This document shows, in pieces, positions 33,053-46,749 of a stretch of DNA of 64,000 nt; position 1 is the stretch's first letter, and the number at the start of each line of letters is the position of its first letter. The DNA is from Limnanthes douglasii subsp. nivea. Lineage: Eukaryota; Streptophyta; Magnoliopsida; Brassicales; Limnanthaceae. Where the stretch lies: contig JAUPFV010000004.1 of the NCBI GenBank assembly GCA_036936605.1, positions 180,314,807-180,378,806 on the forward strand, in the 5' to 3' direction. Both the position numbers and the translations under genes were made by a program. The notes below the pieces were generated by a model. That model was given only the letters and a program-made list of their open reading frames with translations. It was not told where the DNA came from and searched no databases.

Positions 33053-35100
33053 TTGTAAAACATTATAATAATATATTTGTGAAACATAAATTAATTATCT
33101 TATAATAAAGTTAATCATCATTTACTATTAAAATATATATTTTAATCCATAAAAAAACTCTCGAGTTAAGTGTAACCATAGAATTGGATCACCGTATTTT
33201 GCCTTTCTTCGACTCATGATCAACCTTTTGGATTCCTTAATGTTATTTTTTTATATTATTGTCGTTCGTCATCTCAAAATATGTTTTGTACGGTCGGTAC
33301 CATAACAACAACATTAACAAACTTCATAGTACAACATTAAAGGTTGTTGATTATAATTTATAAAACTTCTATCTACTTTGATTTGCAAAACATGCCTAAT
33401 ACATGACTTGTGAAACCTTTATACATCAATAATTTGTAAACATGTCTCAACACAACCTGGGAACCTGACTAAATCTTATTTATGAAATTATTACAAGAGA
33501 ATAGTTGAGATACAACATAAATTTGATTAGCAAAACACGCATAAGTCGGATTTCCAAAACCTTGATAAAATCAGGTTTAAAAAATCAAATTTAATTACTT
33601 TCTTGATTATTTGAGTTGACAAAATATATGACATATAAAATATCTTAATGACTATCAATGGTAGATTATTTGGATATACACTTAACCATTAAACATAAAC
33701 TCAATTTTCAAACTCAAATAATTTAAATATATTATTAAACAAGGGCCTTAACTTCGAAAAAACTATAAGTGATCGGTATATTTTGATGGTAAAGAAACAA
33801 TTCAGGGACATAAAGAGTCATTTATCCCCAAATATTGATCAGATGAATATGATGATGAAGATTTAACATGAGATAATAAAGGTTAAGCATCATATGCTTT
33901 TTATGAAGATTATCCTACGATAACCTCCCGTACCACTTCAACCTATTTGACTATATCATCCAAATACGACATGGTTGAAGAAGAATATTTGGTGACAGAG
34001 TACTCTGAAGAATATTTGTCAAGTTATCATTTTTAGGCTTTCATTTTGACATGAGAAATAAAATTTAGACTTGTATGTGATGTTCAAAGTTGTATATTTT
34101 ATTTAACTCTTATATTAAAGATGAAGATTATGAATTGAAGAAACATTATTCAGAGATAATTAGTTTATGAAAAAAGTCTATAATGACTTAATTTTTTAAA
34201 GATGTTTTTTTTTTTCTCTCGTTTATGAACACTATATTTTTAAAGGATTTGTTTTTTTGTTTGGGTTAAATGTTTTTTTCTCTATTTAAAGATCTTGTTT
34301 GTTTTTTAACTTTTCTGTTCGTGCATGTTATTGGACATTGTTAACATACACATTTTCTAAATATATAGGTATTTATGCCAACCATTATTATTTCCTAAAT
34401 CTTATTAACTTTATACCTCATCCCTAGTCTGGACATTCTTTACAATTATCAGGTCGACTTTCTTTTATAGGCTTGCCAACAAAATCCCATTTTTGAATTA
34501 CACTTTTGCAGTACGTATGGAAACATGTTTTGTCAAACATAATCATGTATTGCAAAATGTGAATAAACCATACTTGTAAAACATTTCCAAATATATTTTA
34601 TCAACACTAATAAACTTTGACTTGTGAAAATACATAACTTTGATGTGCAAAATCTTGCTAATAGTACTTTGTCGAAACCGACTAACTTTGACTTGCAAAA
34701 AATGCTATAATATGACTTCCGAATGTTCTTAATAAGAATGTAAATTAAATTAAAAAATATACGTGTTTTGCTAAATCTTCATTATTCATGTAACTTATTC
34801 ACAATGGCCTTTATCTTCAATTAACGGCTCATTTTTCTTATGTACCTTTATTGGGTAGTTTTGATAAAAAATTGTGGGTTTTCCTGCAGAAAAATAGTTC
34901 CGTGAATTATACATTTGTGAAACATAGTGAAATAAGTTATGTGAAACATAAACATGTATTGAAAAATATGCATAACTATGATATGAGAGGATTCGGTTTT
35001 AATCTCGTAAAGTCCATGGATCTAATACAAATACAAGAAGTGTTTGTAATATTTACTAATAGAAGAATTGAAATAAATTAAATAGCTAAGCACGCAAAAC

Positions 35101-38100
35101 TTATTCATAAATATTTTTTTGTTTAGTCTCCGAGGAGAAATGAATCATTCATCTTCTTCTTTATTTTCTTTTATTCATATTTTTGGGTTCCAAGTATTCA
35201 AATTGGTAAATCATATATGTATTCATTATTCCTTCAAATAGATGTTCAAGTAAGGTTGTTTTTATCTTCGAGAAAATACATTTCTCTCAACTTAAGTCTC
35301 AAAATTATACACAAATAAGTCTAAATATGTATTCAACATTATTATCATTGTGTATCGATTTCCAACGAATATGATTGCTTTACATTTTATGTATATTGAG
35401 GTTTTGATTTTTAATGCATAATATAAAAACGTAAAATAAAATTCATAATAGATTAAAATGATACATGATACATGAAATATTTTATAATTTCCACTAAAAC
35501 AAAATAACGTGAAATTTATTTTTTTGTTTAACATCAAATTTCACAATAAACTATTTTAGAATATTAAAAAAACAAAAACCATTCTTTAATATCATAAAAA
35601 ATAACTAAAACAAAAACACAAACCATTTTTTAATCTACTATTTTTAAATTTTAAATTTTTGTTTAGCATTAAATTTCACAATACTATTTCGCAATATTAA
35701 AAAACTAAAAACTATTGTTTAATATCATAACAAATAACTAATAATAAAATATTATTTTTGAAATTAAAGAAATTGTATTAACATTGTTATATTAATTTAG
35801 AAATAATAAAACCATTTTATCTATACATTTCACTTTTGAATAATTGTTGACGTGACACTATTACAAGACCATGATATGATGTAGAAAAAAGGTTGCTCAA
35901 AGAATAACTCAACCCCGAAGACAATAAAACTAAACAATGATGTAAGTTATTAAATATGTTAACTTATATGGTGTATCCAACGTCATCCAACTTGCTTTAT
36001 TGTTTAGTGGTTAAGTTTTGCTTGTATGAGTAAACAAAACTTTGAGTTGTTTGGGGTAAGTTGTATTTTCTAGTCGAAATGCAACATGGATCAATTAAAA
36101 GATTGTTTGAAAATAGTTATTTTATATCACAACACAAATTTGAACACATAGTGTTTTTTAAAAAGTAAAAGTTAATGTCTCAAAAATTTATTTAGATATC
36201 GTTTTATGAGAACTAAAAAGTGTTAAAGATATTGAAATGACCGATACAAATTAAAATTATGTGATACAAAATAAGCAAAGTTTACCATGTTGTCACAAGA
36301 TCCATGAGTTATTAACAAATAGCATATCGATACCTTTATAATATTTGGACGATCATTGGAAAATTTCATATATAATGGTACGTACAAAATCTAGAAACGG
36401 CAAAGCTCTTTAAAATATATCAACAATACACGTTTAGCCATATACCCACAGTACTCTTGGCTACACGTCAGCGGTACACAGACTAACAAAACTCAACCAA
36501 AAACTTAGAACCCTAACCCCAAAACCCAGAACCCAAAAAATCAAAATGAACCAAAATACCTAGATGTTTTTCTTAAATCGACCTTCAACACTAATATTTA
36601 TCATAAATATAGTATATTCTAAAAAAATTCATACTTGTTTCACTTTTTCGAGTCATGAAGTAGTTATCAAAGTAAAAAATATTGTCAACGAATGTGGTGG
36701 CAAAGGTTAGGAAGGTAGTGGCCGAAGTAAGGAATTAGAGAGAACTAAAAAGACAAAGAGAATAAAATTAGTGACAATATAACATTATTATCTAACAATT
36801 CAATAAACATGTTCCAAATGTCACTCTCAAACTATAATCCATGAACCTTATTAAACATGTCCTATAAGTCTATCTGAAACTATAATCTAACAATTCTAAT
36901 GGTTTTTGGTTTTATGATATTAAAAAAAATATCTTCATAAGGAGTGAATTACATATAGTTAGCTTATTGTTACCACAATCTACAAGCTGACCCTCGTTCA
37001 TTACATAATAGATCTAGGATGAGCTTAACATAATTAAAAAGAAAGATAATTTGAAGACATTTAAAAATTTGGTCATGTTATTTTTGTTGCCGTTGATATT
37101 GAAATCAAACCCTTTATTGGATACAAGTTAAGAAGAATCTTAAACCAAAAAAACTAAGTTTAGACCATGTAAAATATACCACATTTCCAAAACAAACATC
37201 ATGGGTGTTGATCAAAATATTGTTGCTTGCTTATCAGTTTTGGCCTCTTATAAAAAAAGTAAGGGCAAGTAAATTTCTCCTCTGGTTTTTGGCCTGCATA
37301 ACATTATCTTATATTTCTCCCTACAACGTGGAGTTATGCAGGAAATGACATTTCAACATCATTATCCTTAGCCAAGAAAGTTACAAAATATTTCGTTTAT
37401 TGATTTTAACATTAAACAGTTAGAGCATAGATTGGTTGATATTTGAGTACTAAAATGTTGATTAAATGATGCTGAGACTTACGAATTAGGTCATGATACC
37501 ATGTTTGAATCTTAAAAATGAGATTTTTTGGTTAGGTTTTTAAGGTTTTATAGTATGGGTGAGTAGACCATGTAGGAAGGATTGAATTGGCACGTCGGAC
37601 ACCACCCAAATCAATGGAGGATTTACGAATAGAAAATAGAAACATACTGTCTTTTATATAAATATATCTTTGGAAGAATAATAGGAAAAACAATCTGCAT
37701 TGTTCTTGATTATCTTAAACTAAATATATTATATTTGTTCTTGATATTTTGGAGTTTGAAAGGTTTGAGATAGTAGTAAAAGTCTCTTAATAAAGAAAGG
37801 TACCTACATGAGAAAGTATTTTTTTGTCATATTTCAAATAAAAAAATTCATGTTCATATACGTACAACTATAATCAAGATATCAACCTTCTTACTTAAGC
37901 TGAATAATGGTTAAAGGTATTGTATTATTGGGGTTTTAATAAGTTGGGTTCTTATGTAAACGTTGTTGGAAAATAATAAACATATAAATAAAATGGATAT
38001 AACAATTTTCATCATTAGAATATTGTGTGCAAACTTTTATATTTACTTGGTATATACTGATGTTATATGCATATTCTTTTATTATTCTGATTGGTATTTG

Positions 38101-38689
38101 TCTTACAATATTGTTTCATATTATAAAACTTTAAGGACCAGATATGCAACTACTGATAATGCTACATATTTCATATTGTAAAGGTGATTTGGGGGCCATA
38201 TATGCAACTACTTGCCTTGGTTACAAATGAACTAAATTATGAATTTAGATAAAAAGCAATTTCTCGATGTGTAGCCAACCAACTGTTGGATTAAAACACA
38301 TAATCACTACTACGTGACCAAAGTCAATGACATACAATTTCTATGTAAAGAATCATTTTGAAATATAATATAAATTCCGATAAAATCTTTCTAAATCAAT
38401 AATAGTATACTCTTGCACAAAGTTGAGGTTATTCTTAAGTTTTCTCCAGATCACTTGTTGAATCAATAACACTAGTGGCTATTCTTTAAAGTCCGAAAAA
38501 TAATACTCTTATAAATAGTTTCATTTAAGTCTGAAAAATAATAATCTTGCAAAAAATTGATCTTATTCTTAAGGTTTAAGCTAGGTGTTTGATATCGAAT
38601 CCATAATTAGTTCACTTGTTTATAATTTATGGATAATAAATTATTAACTATTTGTTAGTTTTTTAATAACATGATATTATTCAGACATT
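35101..38689. other. AT-rich DNA, nothing recognised
   Basis: About 3.6 kb without a frame over 85 codons that looks coding, no long repeat and no recognisable transposon domain. A 20-bp C-rich patch near 36510 ('accctaaccccaaaaccc') is not a telomere repeat. Confidence 0.4.
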
Positions 38690-39235
38690 TATCTTTTACT
38701 GAATTGTTTTCCTAATATTTTTGGCATACCCTAAATTTTAGTTTTGGATATGTCACTGGCCATAACACGATACTCAACTTATATAGAAGATCAATAAATG
38801 AAATTTTGTTTCTTACTCCTCCATGAAATAAATGAGTTAGAGAGGAAAATATAAAATTTAGTGGTTGATTTGCGGTCTGTAAGATCATCAACCTAATCCA
38901 CATCAGAGTAAGCATGAAACTCTAAAAAAATGTATAAGAAAATAAAGATTATGAAACTAATCACCCCAAAGACAATTGAGAATACAAAAAACGACGTAAA
39001 AACCCAATGGGTTGTAATAAGAACAGTGACGAACTGACTAACCACATAAACAATATGGGCAATGTATGGACGAGTCATATTAAGATACATATTGGAATTC
39101 CACAAATGAGTGTCATTCGATGGAGAATATCGAGCATTAGTTTCAAAGAGACTATCAACATCATGTTGTTATTGAGTTTAGCACGATCAAACAAATCAAT
39201 TAAACACGTTTATTGATATGAAAAATATCATTTTG
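38690..39235 (-). pseudogene. Ty1/copia RT-RNase H relic
   Basis: On the minus strand 39140-38980 reads ETNARYSPSNDTHLW, then YLNMTRPYIAHIVYVVSQFV and THW, matching the end of the copia RT domain. About 38910-38720 continues with FHAYSDVD, then in another frame DLTDRKSTT, SWRSKKQ and EYRVMA, the copia RNase H. Stops and a frameshift are present. No LTRs could be assigned. Confidence 0.8.
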
Positions 39236-39330
39236 AAAAAAATATGAAACATTAATTCCAAAATTGAATGTAACATTCCAAAGTCTTTCATAACAATTAA
39301 ATCTACTTGTTAACTCATACTTCAAGATTT

Positions 39331-39335
39331 AATAT
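39331..39335. repeat. Element C target duplication, left
   Basis: AATAT here and at 48576-48580. Confidence 0.75.
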
Positions 39336-39723
39336 TGATAGTTCCAGATTTTTTTAGAGGGTAATCTATCTAAGTAATGTTTGTAAGAGATTATTTAGAG
39401 AGAGATATGGGAAAAGTAGAGAGAAAAAATGACAAGTAGAATAATAGAGCAATGATTGATTAAAGATTGACCTCATTTCCCAAAAAGGATATTGCTTTAT
39501 GTAGTACAAGTGATGGGTTCATTATTTACGTATTTACCCGTTTTTATGGATATTTCACACCATATTATTTTATTAATCTTAAGTATAATTGTTATTTATT
39601 ACACAAAACACCCTCAACATTACATAACTGTTGGGTTTCTTACATAATATTTTACTAAGCCAAATTAACACCTTTTTTTATACCAAATTTAACTTATTTA
39701 TCCCAATATTTATTCCCTTATCA
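39336..39723 (-). repeat. Element C 3' LTR
   Basis: 388 bp; on the minus strand TGATAAGG...TATCA. Pairs with 48189-48575 with many substitutions (roughly 85-88 percent identity by eye), so this is an old insertion. Confidence 0.9.
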
Positions 39724-39737
39724 GTAGCCCCCGGTCC
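39724..39737 (-). other. Element C polypurine tract
   Basis: On the minus strand 'ggaccgggggctac' directly before the 3' LTR, like the tracts of A and D. Confidence 0.65.
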
Positions 39738-40234
39738 TTGTGAAGATATTTGAGCAATGACTGATCTATGGAATCAGATTTTTCTTTATTGTGTCTCCTT
39801 AGATTATTCTTCCTTATGTCTCCTCGGATATTCTTCCAAATGTATCTCTTCGGATTCGTGACCTTATTAAGTGCAATAATGACTTCATGTCTGGTCATTG
39901 TATATTTTAGGCCACGTATTAGAGAAGTTCATAACAGGTGGCATACATATCACATCCAGTCCATGTGTCAAAACAATTTTTTCTTGATGACGCATACAAA
40001 TCTTCTGATCCACGTGTCCATCACTTTCTGACACAAATATGAACACCTTTAAAAATTACCTGTGAGCATAGAGGTGTGTCAGAAAACTCTTACACTTCTC
40101 AATATACGTGCACTTCATTTCATTGGTTGATCAACTATCTTCCAAAAAAGTTTTCATCTTTCCTAGGCACGTACCATCTAAGGAAAACCTTTCAACTTCT
40201 TGGGGCTTCACAACTGTTGGAAGCCCACCCTTCC

Positions 40235-40245
40235 TTTTATAATTA
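40235..40245 (+). promoter_or_regulatory. Possible TATA box of element C antisense gene
   Basis: TTTTATAATTA about 125 bp before the ATG at 40369; same spacing range as in A, B and D, weaker sequence. Confidence 0.4.
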
Positions 40246-40368
40246 CTTCAAATCATTCACCATTTCAAAGTTATTTATTTTCATATTTCGAGAGGGATAA
40301 AGATAAAAACCATTTGTTGGAAATAGAAACAGTTTTATTGTTTCTCTAAATATTTTCTTCCACCTTTC

Positions 40369-42867
40369 ATGCCTAAGAAATCCGATAATCTTTAGAGATA
40401 TAAGATTTGGGAGTGGTTTAACATTGGTAAAAGATCTCAAGATAGAAAAGCTGTTGGCGTAGACGAGTAGCCCAAACTGTTACAGATTCTCCAAACTTTA
40501 TATTACGGTCAGTGGCCTCCAATCAAGAGACACTCCGATCCTCTTACCACTCACCCCACAGTCAGACTTGTCCAGCGCTTGACAAGGGTGATCTTAACCT
40601 TCCAAAGAATCCAAATCACTTTTTCACGTTCATATTGATGGGTGATAAGCACCAAGCAACTGAAAAAACCAAGGGTATTCGTTCGAAGATGAAGAAATCT
40701 CTAAATCCCATAACAAAAGGGTATACAAAAATTAAGATTGCATCCTACCCCTTAAAATACTCCACAGGGTACTCATCTAACAAATCCCGAGGTCACTCAT
40801 CGAAAACCATCACTAAAAGCTGTACAAACAGCCCCTCGGCCAATATAAGAGGTTAATCTTGTTTCTTCGGAAAAATCCGTGGGGAATCCTCCCCTTGAAT
40901 ACATCCCAGAGATACGAAAAAAATAATCTAGTTGATGAACCTAAGGATGACCAAGAGAAACGTAGTTGTTATGGATGCTCAACCCATCAAATCTATTGCT
41001 AGGCCGATTTCTCAAGTCACACTTTCTGCACAAGCTCAAGCATCACCCCCCCCCCTCCAAGGTGAAGCTAATATATTTTTTCTCGTCCACCAAATGACTA
41101 AACGAGAGAAGAAGAAAGAAGTTGACATCAAATTTCCCTCTGACTGAGGCTATGTTGGTAAATTATTTATGAAAGGTCGAGGCTAAGCATCTTCTAACGC
41201 TGCACAAAGTTAAGTACAAATAATTTCAACCATCCGAGGATGCCAAGCTTAGAAACCGATGGGGATTCCGGACTCCATTCAAATTCGATTTTCTGAGGCC
41301 AAGAAAATATTTTATCAGTTCGAGAACACAGACGGATTGTCTACTCAAAAGTTCTCAATTGGGATCTCTGATTCTCATTGCACCCTGCTTTAGCAACGTA
41401 ATTCGAACTGATAGTATTGTATATGGTTCATATTGATGGCATGTATAATGGTTTCTCGGATCTATATAATTAGATTTTCAATGGATCAATTCATCGGGTT
41501 GAACGACGTTGGGAATAATCCTCACTTTTCTTTCTACTCACAAAACCTTAGGAGGATGTTCAAGATAGTGGATGATCTATTGGAAGCCGAAAAGAAGTGA
41601 AAACAAAGATTCTTCTTTATCTCTCGACTGTGGGAGACAAGATTTTTCCTAAGATGGACTAGTCGAGGTACTAACTCTTACCTATAGTTTGATTTATTTA
41701 TTTGATATGTTGTACCAACTTTTTTTGGGGGACAACAATAAAGAGGATCTCCAAACCATTCGAGGAGCGTACTAAATAAGATAGTAAGATCTTTGCACAG
41801 TTGAGTCATTGGGCTAACACCTTTTGGTCTAACGAATTCCACAAATGCTTAACTCCAACAAATCTTGCCAAAATCTATCTTTAGAGGGCCGATTTGACAT
41901 AAACAATGTCTTTCGAAAAGCTCACGGTACCTCCCTCACAAGATAGCTTACTTATGCGACTGCAAACCTTAGATAATCTTATCTTTCTTCCTACAAAGTA
42001 TAGGGATCTGAGTCATCGGGACCCCAAAAAAGACGTGGTTGAAGAAGAAGATGATAATACTGGGGGTGAAGCCATGGAAGAAAATGATGTTGAGTTTGAA
42101 ATCAAAAAATTTAATCCTTACGGGAAATATGGCTCCAAAAGGCCACCGAAGAGATACTCATCCAAAGACAAAGGCCAATTTGTTTTATCGAAGATGATGC
42201 TGAAGTAGCTGATCTGAAGATGAATTATCCTAAAAATGTATCATAAATTCAGATTATGCTCGGGCTTCAGCGAGAAAATTTGTTTCTTAAGGAAGCAAAG
42301 TGCATGATGGTCAGAGAACTCAAGAAAATGAAGAAGAAGTTACTTCATCCTCGTACCCTTCTTGAAATAAAATCTAACCGAAAATATTGCTAAAAAAAGT
42401 TGTTAAAAAAAGGTCCGACGTGAAAAAATTGGAAGAAAAGCTTGCCCATTATAAGAAAGTTGCTACTGAGCACTTGACATAACTTGAGACATTGAAAGCT
42501 CAGTCAAATTTAGAACAAGAACAAATTGATGATGAACGAGAACAATTCATTACTTGAGAAGGCTTGTGCTAAAACCAAAGAATACTTTGAGCGGGCTCTC
42601 AAGGATATCGAAAAACTCAATGTTGAGAAGCAAACTCTTAGAAAACACGCTGAAAAGTATAAGGAAACTTGCTTTGAAAAATATGCTACTAATTGTTTTT
42701 CTCGTTTGGAAAAAAGGGATACCAAAATCCAATCTGCTTTGGTGCTAGAAATTCATAAATGTTTTCTTGAATTGAAGTTATGAAGTATTTGGGAGCATGT
42801 TCCGGAGAAGCACCGTCCGGAGGGAGTTTCTTTGGTGGATGAAGAATCATCCAGCAATTCTGAATAA
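40369..42867 (+). pseudogene. Element C antisense gene (aORF), decayed
   Basis: Starts MPKKSDN and meets a stop after eight codons. Fragments follow in aORF order. 41260-41400 resembles the start of the Transposase_28-like block. 42030-42110 is acidic (VVEEEDDNTGGEAMEENDVE). 42290-42780 is a coiled coil (KEYFERALKDIEKLNVEKQTLRKHAEKYKE). The gene ends DEESSSNSE at 42867, like the acidic ends of A and D. The intron seen in the others is not clear here. It is the most damaged of the four copies. Confidence 0.65.
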
Positions 42868-43564
42868 TCATATAACTTCTCTTCCAATAGCTCATTAGAG
42901 GATAAAAAGAAGGCACCCCTTCGGGGCAAAACAAAAATACTTTGTTAGTTTTTGTTTTATTGTTTTTATGAAAACTTTATGATCCAATTGTGCCTTGGGC
43001 ACTTTTTTGTTGAGTCCTCGTATCTTTTGAGGTATTTTGTAATACGAAAACTTTTATGGATAGAAGTGTTCTTCGGTTAATTCTTTTCCACCAAAATTTT
43101 CATTTCAAAATATTATTATCCATCAACTTTTATTTGAGAACCCTTCTGGCTCTAAAATAAAAATTGTTGACCAACATTTGTTGGAAGACCCTTATGGTCC
43201 AAAAGATAATTTTTTTAAGCAATATTAGTTGGAAAACCCTTTCGGTTCAAAAGATAAAAATTCTGCAAGTTGTTTTTAAATGGAAAAATAGTATAATATA
43301 TAATTCAACTATAAGGGTAGCTCGTTAAAACCTTATTGCGCCATCAGGGTAGGAAAAAGTATGCCACTGATTATCTTTGCCACATAGCCATATGCCTTGA
43401 ACCGTATTCTCTTCGCCATTACTTTATAAATGTGCAAAACATCATTTACCAAGAATCATTTGATTTTATTCCTCCAATCGTTTTCGATACTTGTAGAAAT
43501 TTAAAAAGCTTCGACAGATCCTCCTACCTGCTCGGACCTCTTTGTTTATAGAACTTTATTGTGT
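42868..43564. other. Element C 3' region spanning the integrase deletion
   Basis: Contains on the minus strand 'aaggttttaacgagct' (about 43346), the motif that follows integrase in A, lying only about 220 bp after the second RNase H. Short imperfect repeats 'ttggaagaccctt-tggt(c/t)caaaagata' occur at 43130-43265. Confidence 0.6.
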
Positions 43565-44590
43565 GATTATCCAAGGATATTCCTCAGAATACAAATCAGT
43601 AGCCAGAGAGTTGGCCATAAAATTTCCTTCCCTATGAACATGTTCATACCTGACGCTTTTGAAGACAAACGCTAAGGTCTTTAACGCTCTCAAATACTTC
43701 ACTAAATGATCTTTTCCAGCCTCAGATCAGCCAAACACATGATTTATAAGTAGTTGCAAATCACTCATTAGCCTAACGTTTTTAGCCTCATAGATCTGAG
43801 CAAATCTCAAGCCTTCTATACGGCTTCGTACTCAGCCTCATTGTTTGATGCTTGAAATCCGAAGCGAATAGCTTCATACAATACAATACCATCTATAGAG
43901 GCCAACTGCATGGTCTCCCCACATCCTGATTGTTTCGAATGAAATTTAACTAGAAAATCTACTAAGGCTTACGATTTGATTGCATTTTGAGGTTCAAACT
44001 CAATATCAAAATCTCATAATTTAACTGACCATTTGGTCATTCTTCTTGACACATCAGGCCTCTGCAACATGCTTTTCAATGGAAAATATTTGTGTACAAC
44101 GATAGAAAGAGCCTAAAAATAAGGCCTCATTTTTCGAGCAACAATTACCAAGACGAGGGCCAATTTTTCCAATTTCAAATATCATTTTTCTGCGTCTAAA
44201 AGACTTTTATTGACATAGTACACTGGTCTTGGGTAATTGCCTTCTTCTCGAATCAAAACATCACTAACAACATAATCTGAAATTGTTATGTGGATGCGTA
44301 ATTTTTTCCCCGGATTAGGCTTTGTCAAAATTTTTAGTGAGGACATATACTCTTTCATTCAGTGAAAAGCTTCAGAACACTTTTGGGTCTAGTTAAAAAT
44401 AATTTTCTTTCCTCAACATTTGGAAAAATTGAGCGTATGTATATCTTATGAGCGATATATAAATCTATTCAAAGCTGTCAATCTTCATGTCAGAATCTGC
44501 ACTTCTTTGATTGTTCGAGGTGGTGCCATAGTACTCAAGGCATTTAGTTGTACATGATTAGCTTCTATTCCGCATTCACTAACTATGTAC
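43565..44590 (-). pseudogene. Element C RNase H and second RNase H, decayed
   Basis: From right to left: YISKS-like and LEKLALVLV-like remnants (44230-44120), the connection with RMTKWSVKL (about 44040), then NNEAEYEAV at about 43850 and the decayed LMSDLQLLINH and SEEYPW near 43580. Frames shift repeatedly. Confidence 0.7.
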
Positions 44591-45490
44591 CCAAGAAATT
44601 TTCTAGTGCCCACTTCTCTGGATTTAGCTTCAAATTTATCTTTGTTAAGTTTGCAAAAGCTTCTTCTAGATCTGCAAAATGGTCCTCATCCTTGATCTTT
44701 TTACTAGCATGTCATCAATATATAATTCAACATTTTGTCTGATCTGAGCCTCAAAGGTTTTGCTTACTAAATGCTGGTAAGTTTCCCCAACATTTTTCAA
44801 CCCAAAAGGCATAACCTTATAACAATGCATGTCCCTTCCAATGATAAACGTCATGCTTTCTTTGTCCTTTGCATCCATTTATATTTTATTGTAACCACTG
44901 TACGCATCCATGAATGATAATAACGAGTTCCCTGAAGTTAAATCCACTAACTGATCTATCAGAGGGACCAGAAAATGATCTTTTGGATATGCTCTATTCA
45001 TGTCAGTTTAATCTACAAACATTCGCCACTTACCTTTTTTTATTTTTACCAGAATTGAAGTGGCGGTCCATAAATTATATTATGACTCTCGTGTGCGTCC
45101 AACCTTAGACAAACGATCTACCTCTGCCATGATTGCCTCTGATTTTTCTTGAGAAAACACCTTCGTTTTTGGATGATGTGACACACACTGCTTTGAATTT
45201 CCAGTGAGTATCAGATGATTTCTGCAGGAACCCCTGTCACATCATACACCATACGAACATATTTAGCTTTATTGACAAAAATAAAATTAATTTCTCCCTC
45301 AACGTTGAAGATAACTTTGTACCGATTTTTAAACTTTTTCCATTTGAAAAAACATGATCCTCAAAACTTTCATTAGAGACCAAAAAATCAGGGGTCTCCC
45401 TCGGATCATCTATGGGATCAGACCCCGATGAAGACCCCACTAACTGCTATGTCTTGCTCGACTCACCCCCTTGATCTGCTTTGGGGCCAA
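44591..45490 (-). pseudogene. Element C reverse transcriptase, decayed
   Basis: 45440-45237 holds the pre-RT region (DDPRETPDFL, LKIGTKL). Around 45100-44930 are remnants of KKGKWRMFVD and DAYSGYNKI. 44878-44666 reads CYKVMPFGLKNVGETYQHL and the catalytic YIDDMLVK. Stops at 45237 and 44880 separate the parts. Confidence 0.8.
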
Positions 45491-45499
45491 AGTCGTTCG

Positions 45500-46040
45500 G
45501 TAATATTATTTTGCCATTTTCTGGCTACTACTTATTGTTCCAACATTGTTCCCAACAATATATTTCAAACATTGATGAACGGTTGATGCTACCGCGTGTA
45601 TTTTAGATAACCAAGATCTTCCAAATATTGCATTATAAGACGTTGGCCCATCCACCACAATGAACAACACCATCACTACTTTTTTAAACGGCCCTCGAAT
45701 CATATCTACTATTCCTTTAAACACTCCAACCAGTTATACGGTTACCATAGTAAACCCAACAATTGTCCGATCCGACCAGAGTATTATAGGAGGATTCACT
45801 ATTTTTTGATAAGTGACCATGAATAATATATTGACAGAACTTCCTGTATCTATCAACTCAAGCACCAACCCATGTACCTCTGAAGCTGAGGGTGAATATA
45901 TAAGTTGTGAACGCACATGAAAATGTCTAACACATATCCAACCAGTGGATTCGACCAGCACATTTCACCAAGCTGATAGCCTAGATAACAACAATTTTTT
46001 ATAAGGCTCGAAGTCACGTACAGTTCTGCAAACCTCTTCC
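45500..46040 (-). pseudogene. Element C protease region
   Basis: LELIDTGSSVNILFMVTYQKI keeps an intact DTG active site (about 45850). VGFT, then GPFKKVVMVLFIVVDGPTSYNAIFGRSWLS follow after a stop at 45734. Upstream, RHFHVRSQL corresponds to the gag-protease linker. Confidence 0.8.
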
Positions 46041-46208
46041 AATACAAACCTTAGGGAAACATGGAAGCAACATATAGTGCAATTACCATGATGATGTTGG
46101 GCATGACACAAAGTATTGTGTGGTATTGAAAAAAGAAATACAGACCTTGATCGAAAATGGGAAGTTGACAATATTTGTTAAGAAAAATTATTTTGCAGAA
46201 AACACTCT

Positions 46209-46740
46209 GATGGAACTCAAGATCCAGACAGCCACATTGAACAATTCAAGAATTTTATGGTTAACTAGGATGATGATAACCAATTACTATGTAGGGCATT
46301 CTCCCAAACATTCAAGAACGCACATACAAAGTGGTATAATCGCTTGTGAGAGAGTTGTATTAAAACTTTTGATATGTTCTAAGAATATCTTTCGTAAATA
46401 TTTTGTGGAAGCATACAATTTCCCACGAATGGTGACACGATCATTTATTGTAGGTAGAAAGTGGGAGAGAGCCTTAAAGATTATACAAATTATTTTATCA
46501 AGGCTAAGACTGAGATGGAAAATTGTGAAGATAAAGTGGCATTAACAGCTTATCCGTTGTACAATAAAAGATAACATTGTAAAGAGACAAGCCATGCCAT
46601 TTGGATTATTGTTGGATCAAGTAGAGAAAATAATTTTGGTGGAAGACACGCAAGCATCAGAAATGGAGTTTATGGAACAGATTGAGCATGATCAGTTTCA
46701 TCAAAATCTGATGGTAGCACATAATACTTCACATCCAACA
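46209..46740 (+). repeat. Inverted duplication in element C gag, left arm
   Basis: 532 bp, reverse complement of 46750-47281, with a 9-nt spacer (46741-46749) and only scattered substitutions. Begins 'gatggaactcaagatcc', ends 'cacatccaaca'. Confidence 0.92.
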
Positions 46741-46749
46741 AACTCCATC

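Larger units (their letters stand above)
31641..35100. repeat. AT-rich tract with 'gtgaaacat'-type repeats, second part
   Basis: Same texture as 13059-15954: recurring 'aaaacatg', 'gtgaaacat', 'gacttgcaaaa' words (for example 33375-33420, 34560-34700, 34918). A decayed coding scrap near 33940-34030 reads KYDMVEEEYLVTEYSEEYL. No intact gene is seen. Confidence 0.4.

Noticed and set aside
36505..36535. Telomere-like 'accctaaccccaaaaccc'
   Set aside because: Not a repeated TTTAGGG/CCCTAAA array; a single C-rich patch.
38281..39235. Membrane protein suggested by a hydrophobic minus-strand frame
   Set aside because: The same stretch aligns in order with copia RT-RNase H motifs; hydrophobic residues come from frame decay and AT bias.
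46120..46545. Plus-strand 141-codon frame as a new gene
   Set aside because: It is the inverted gag copy of element C read partly out of frame; explained by the 532-bp inverted duplication.
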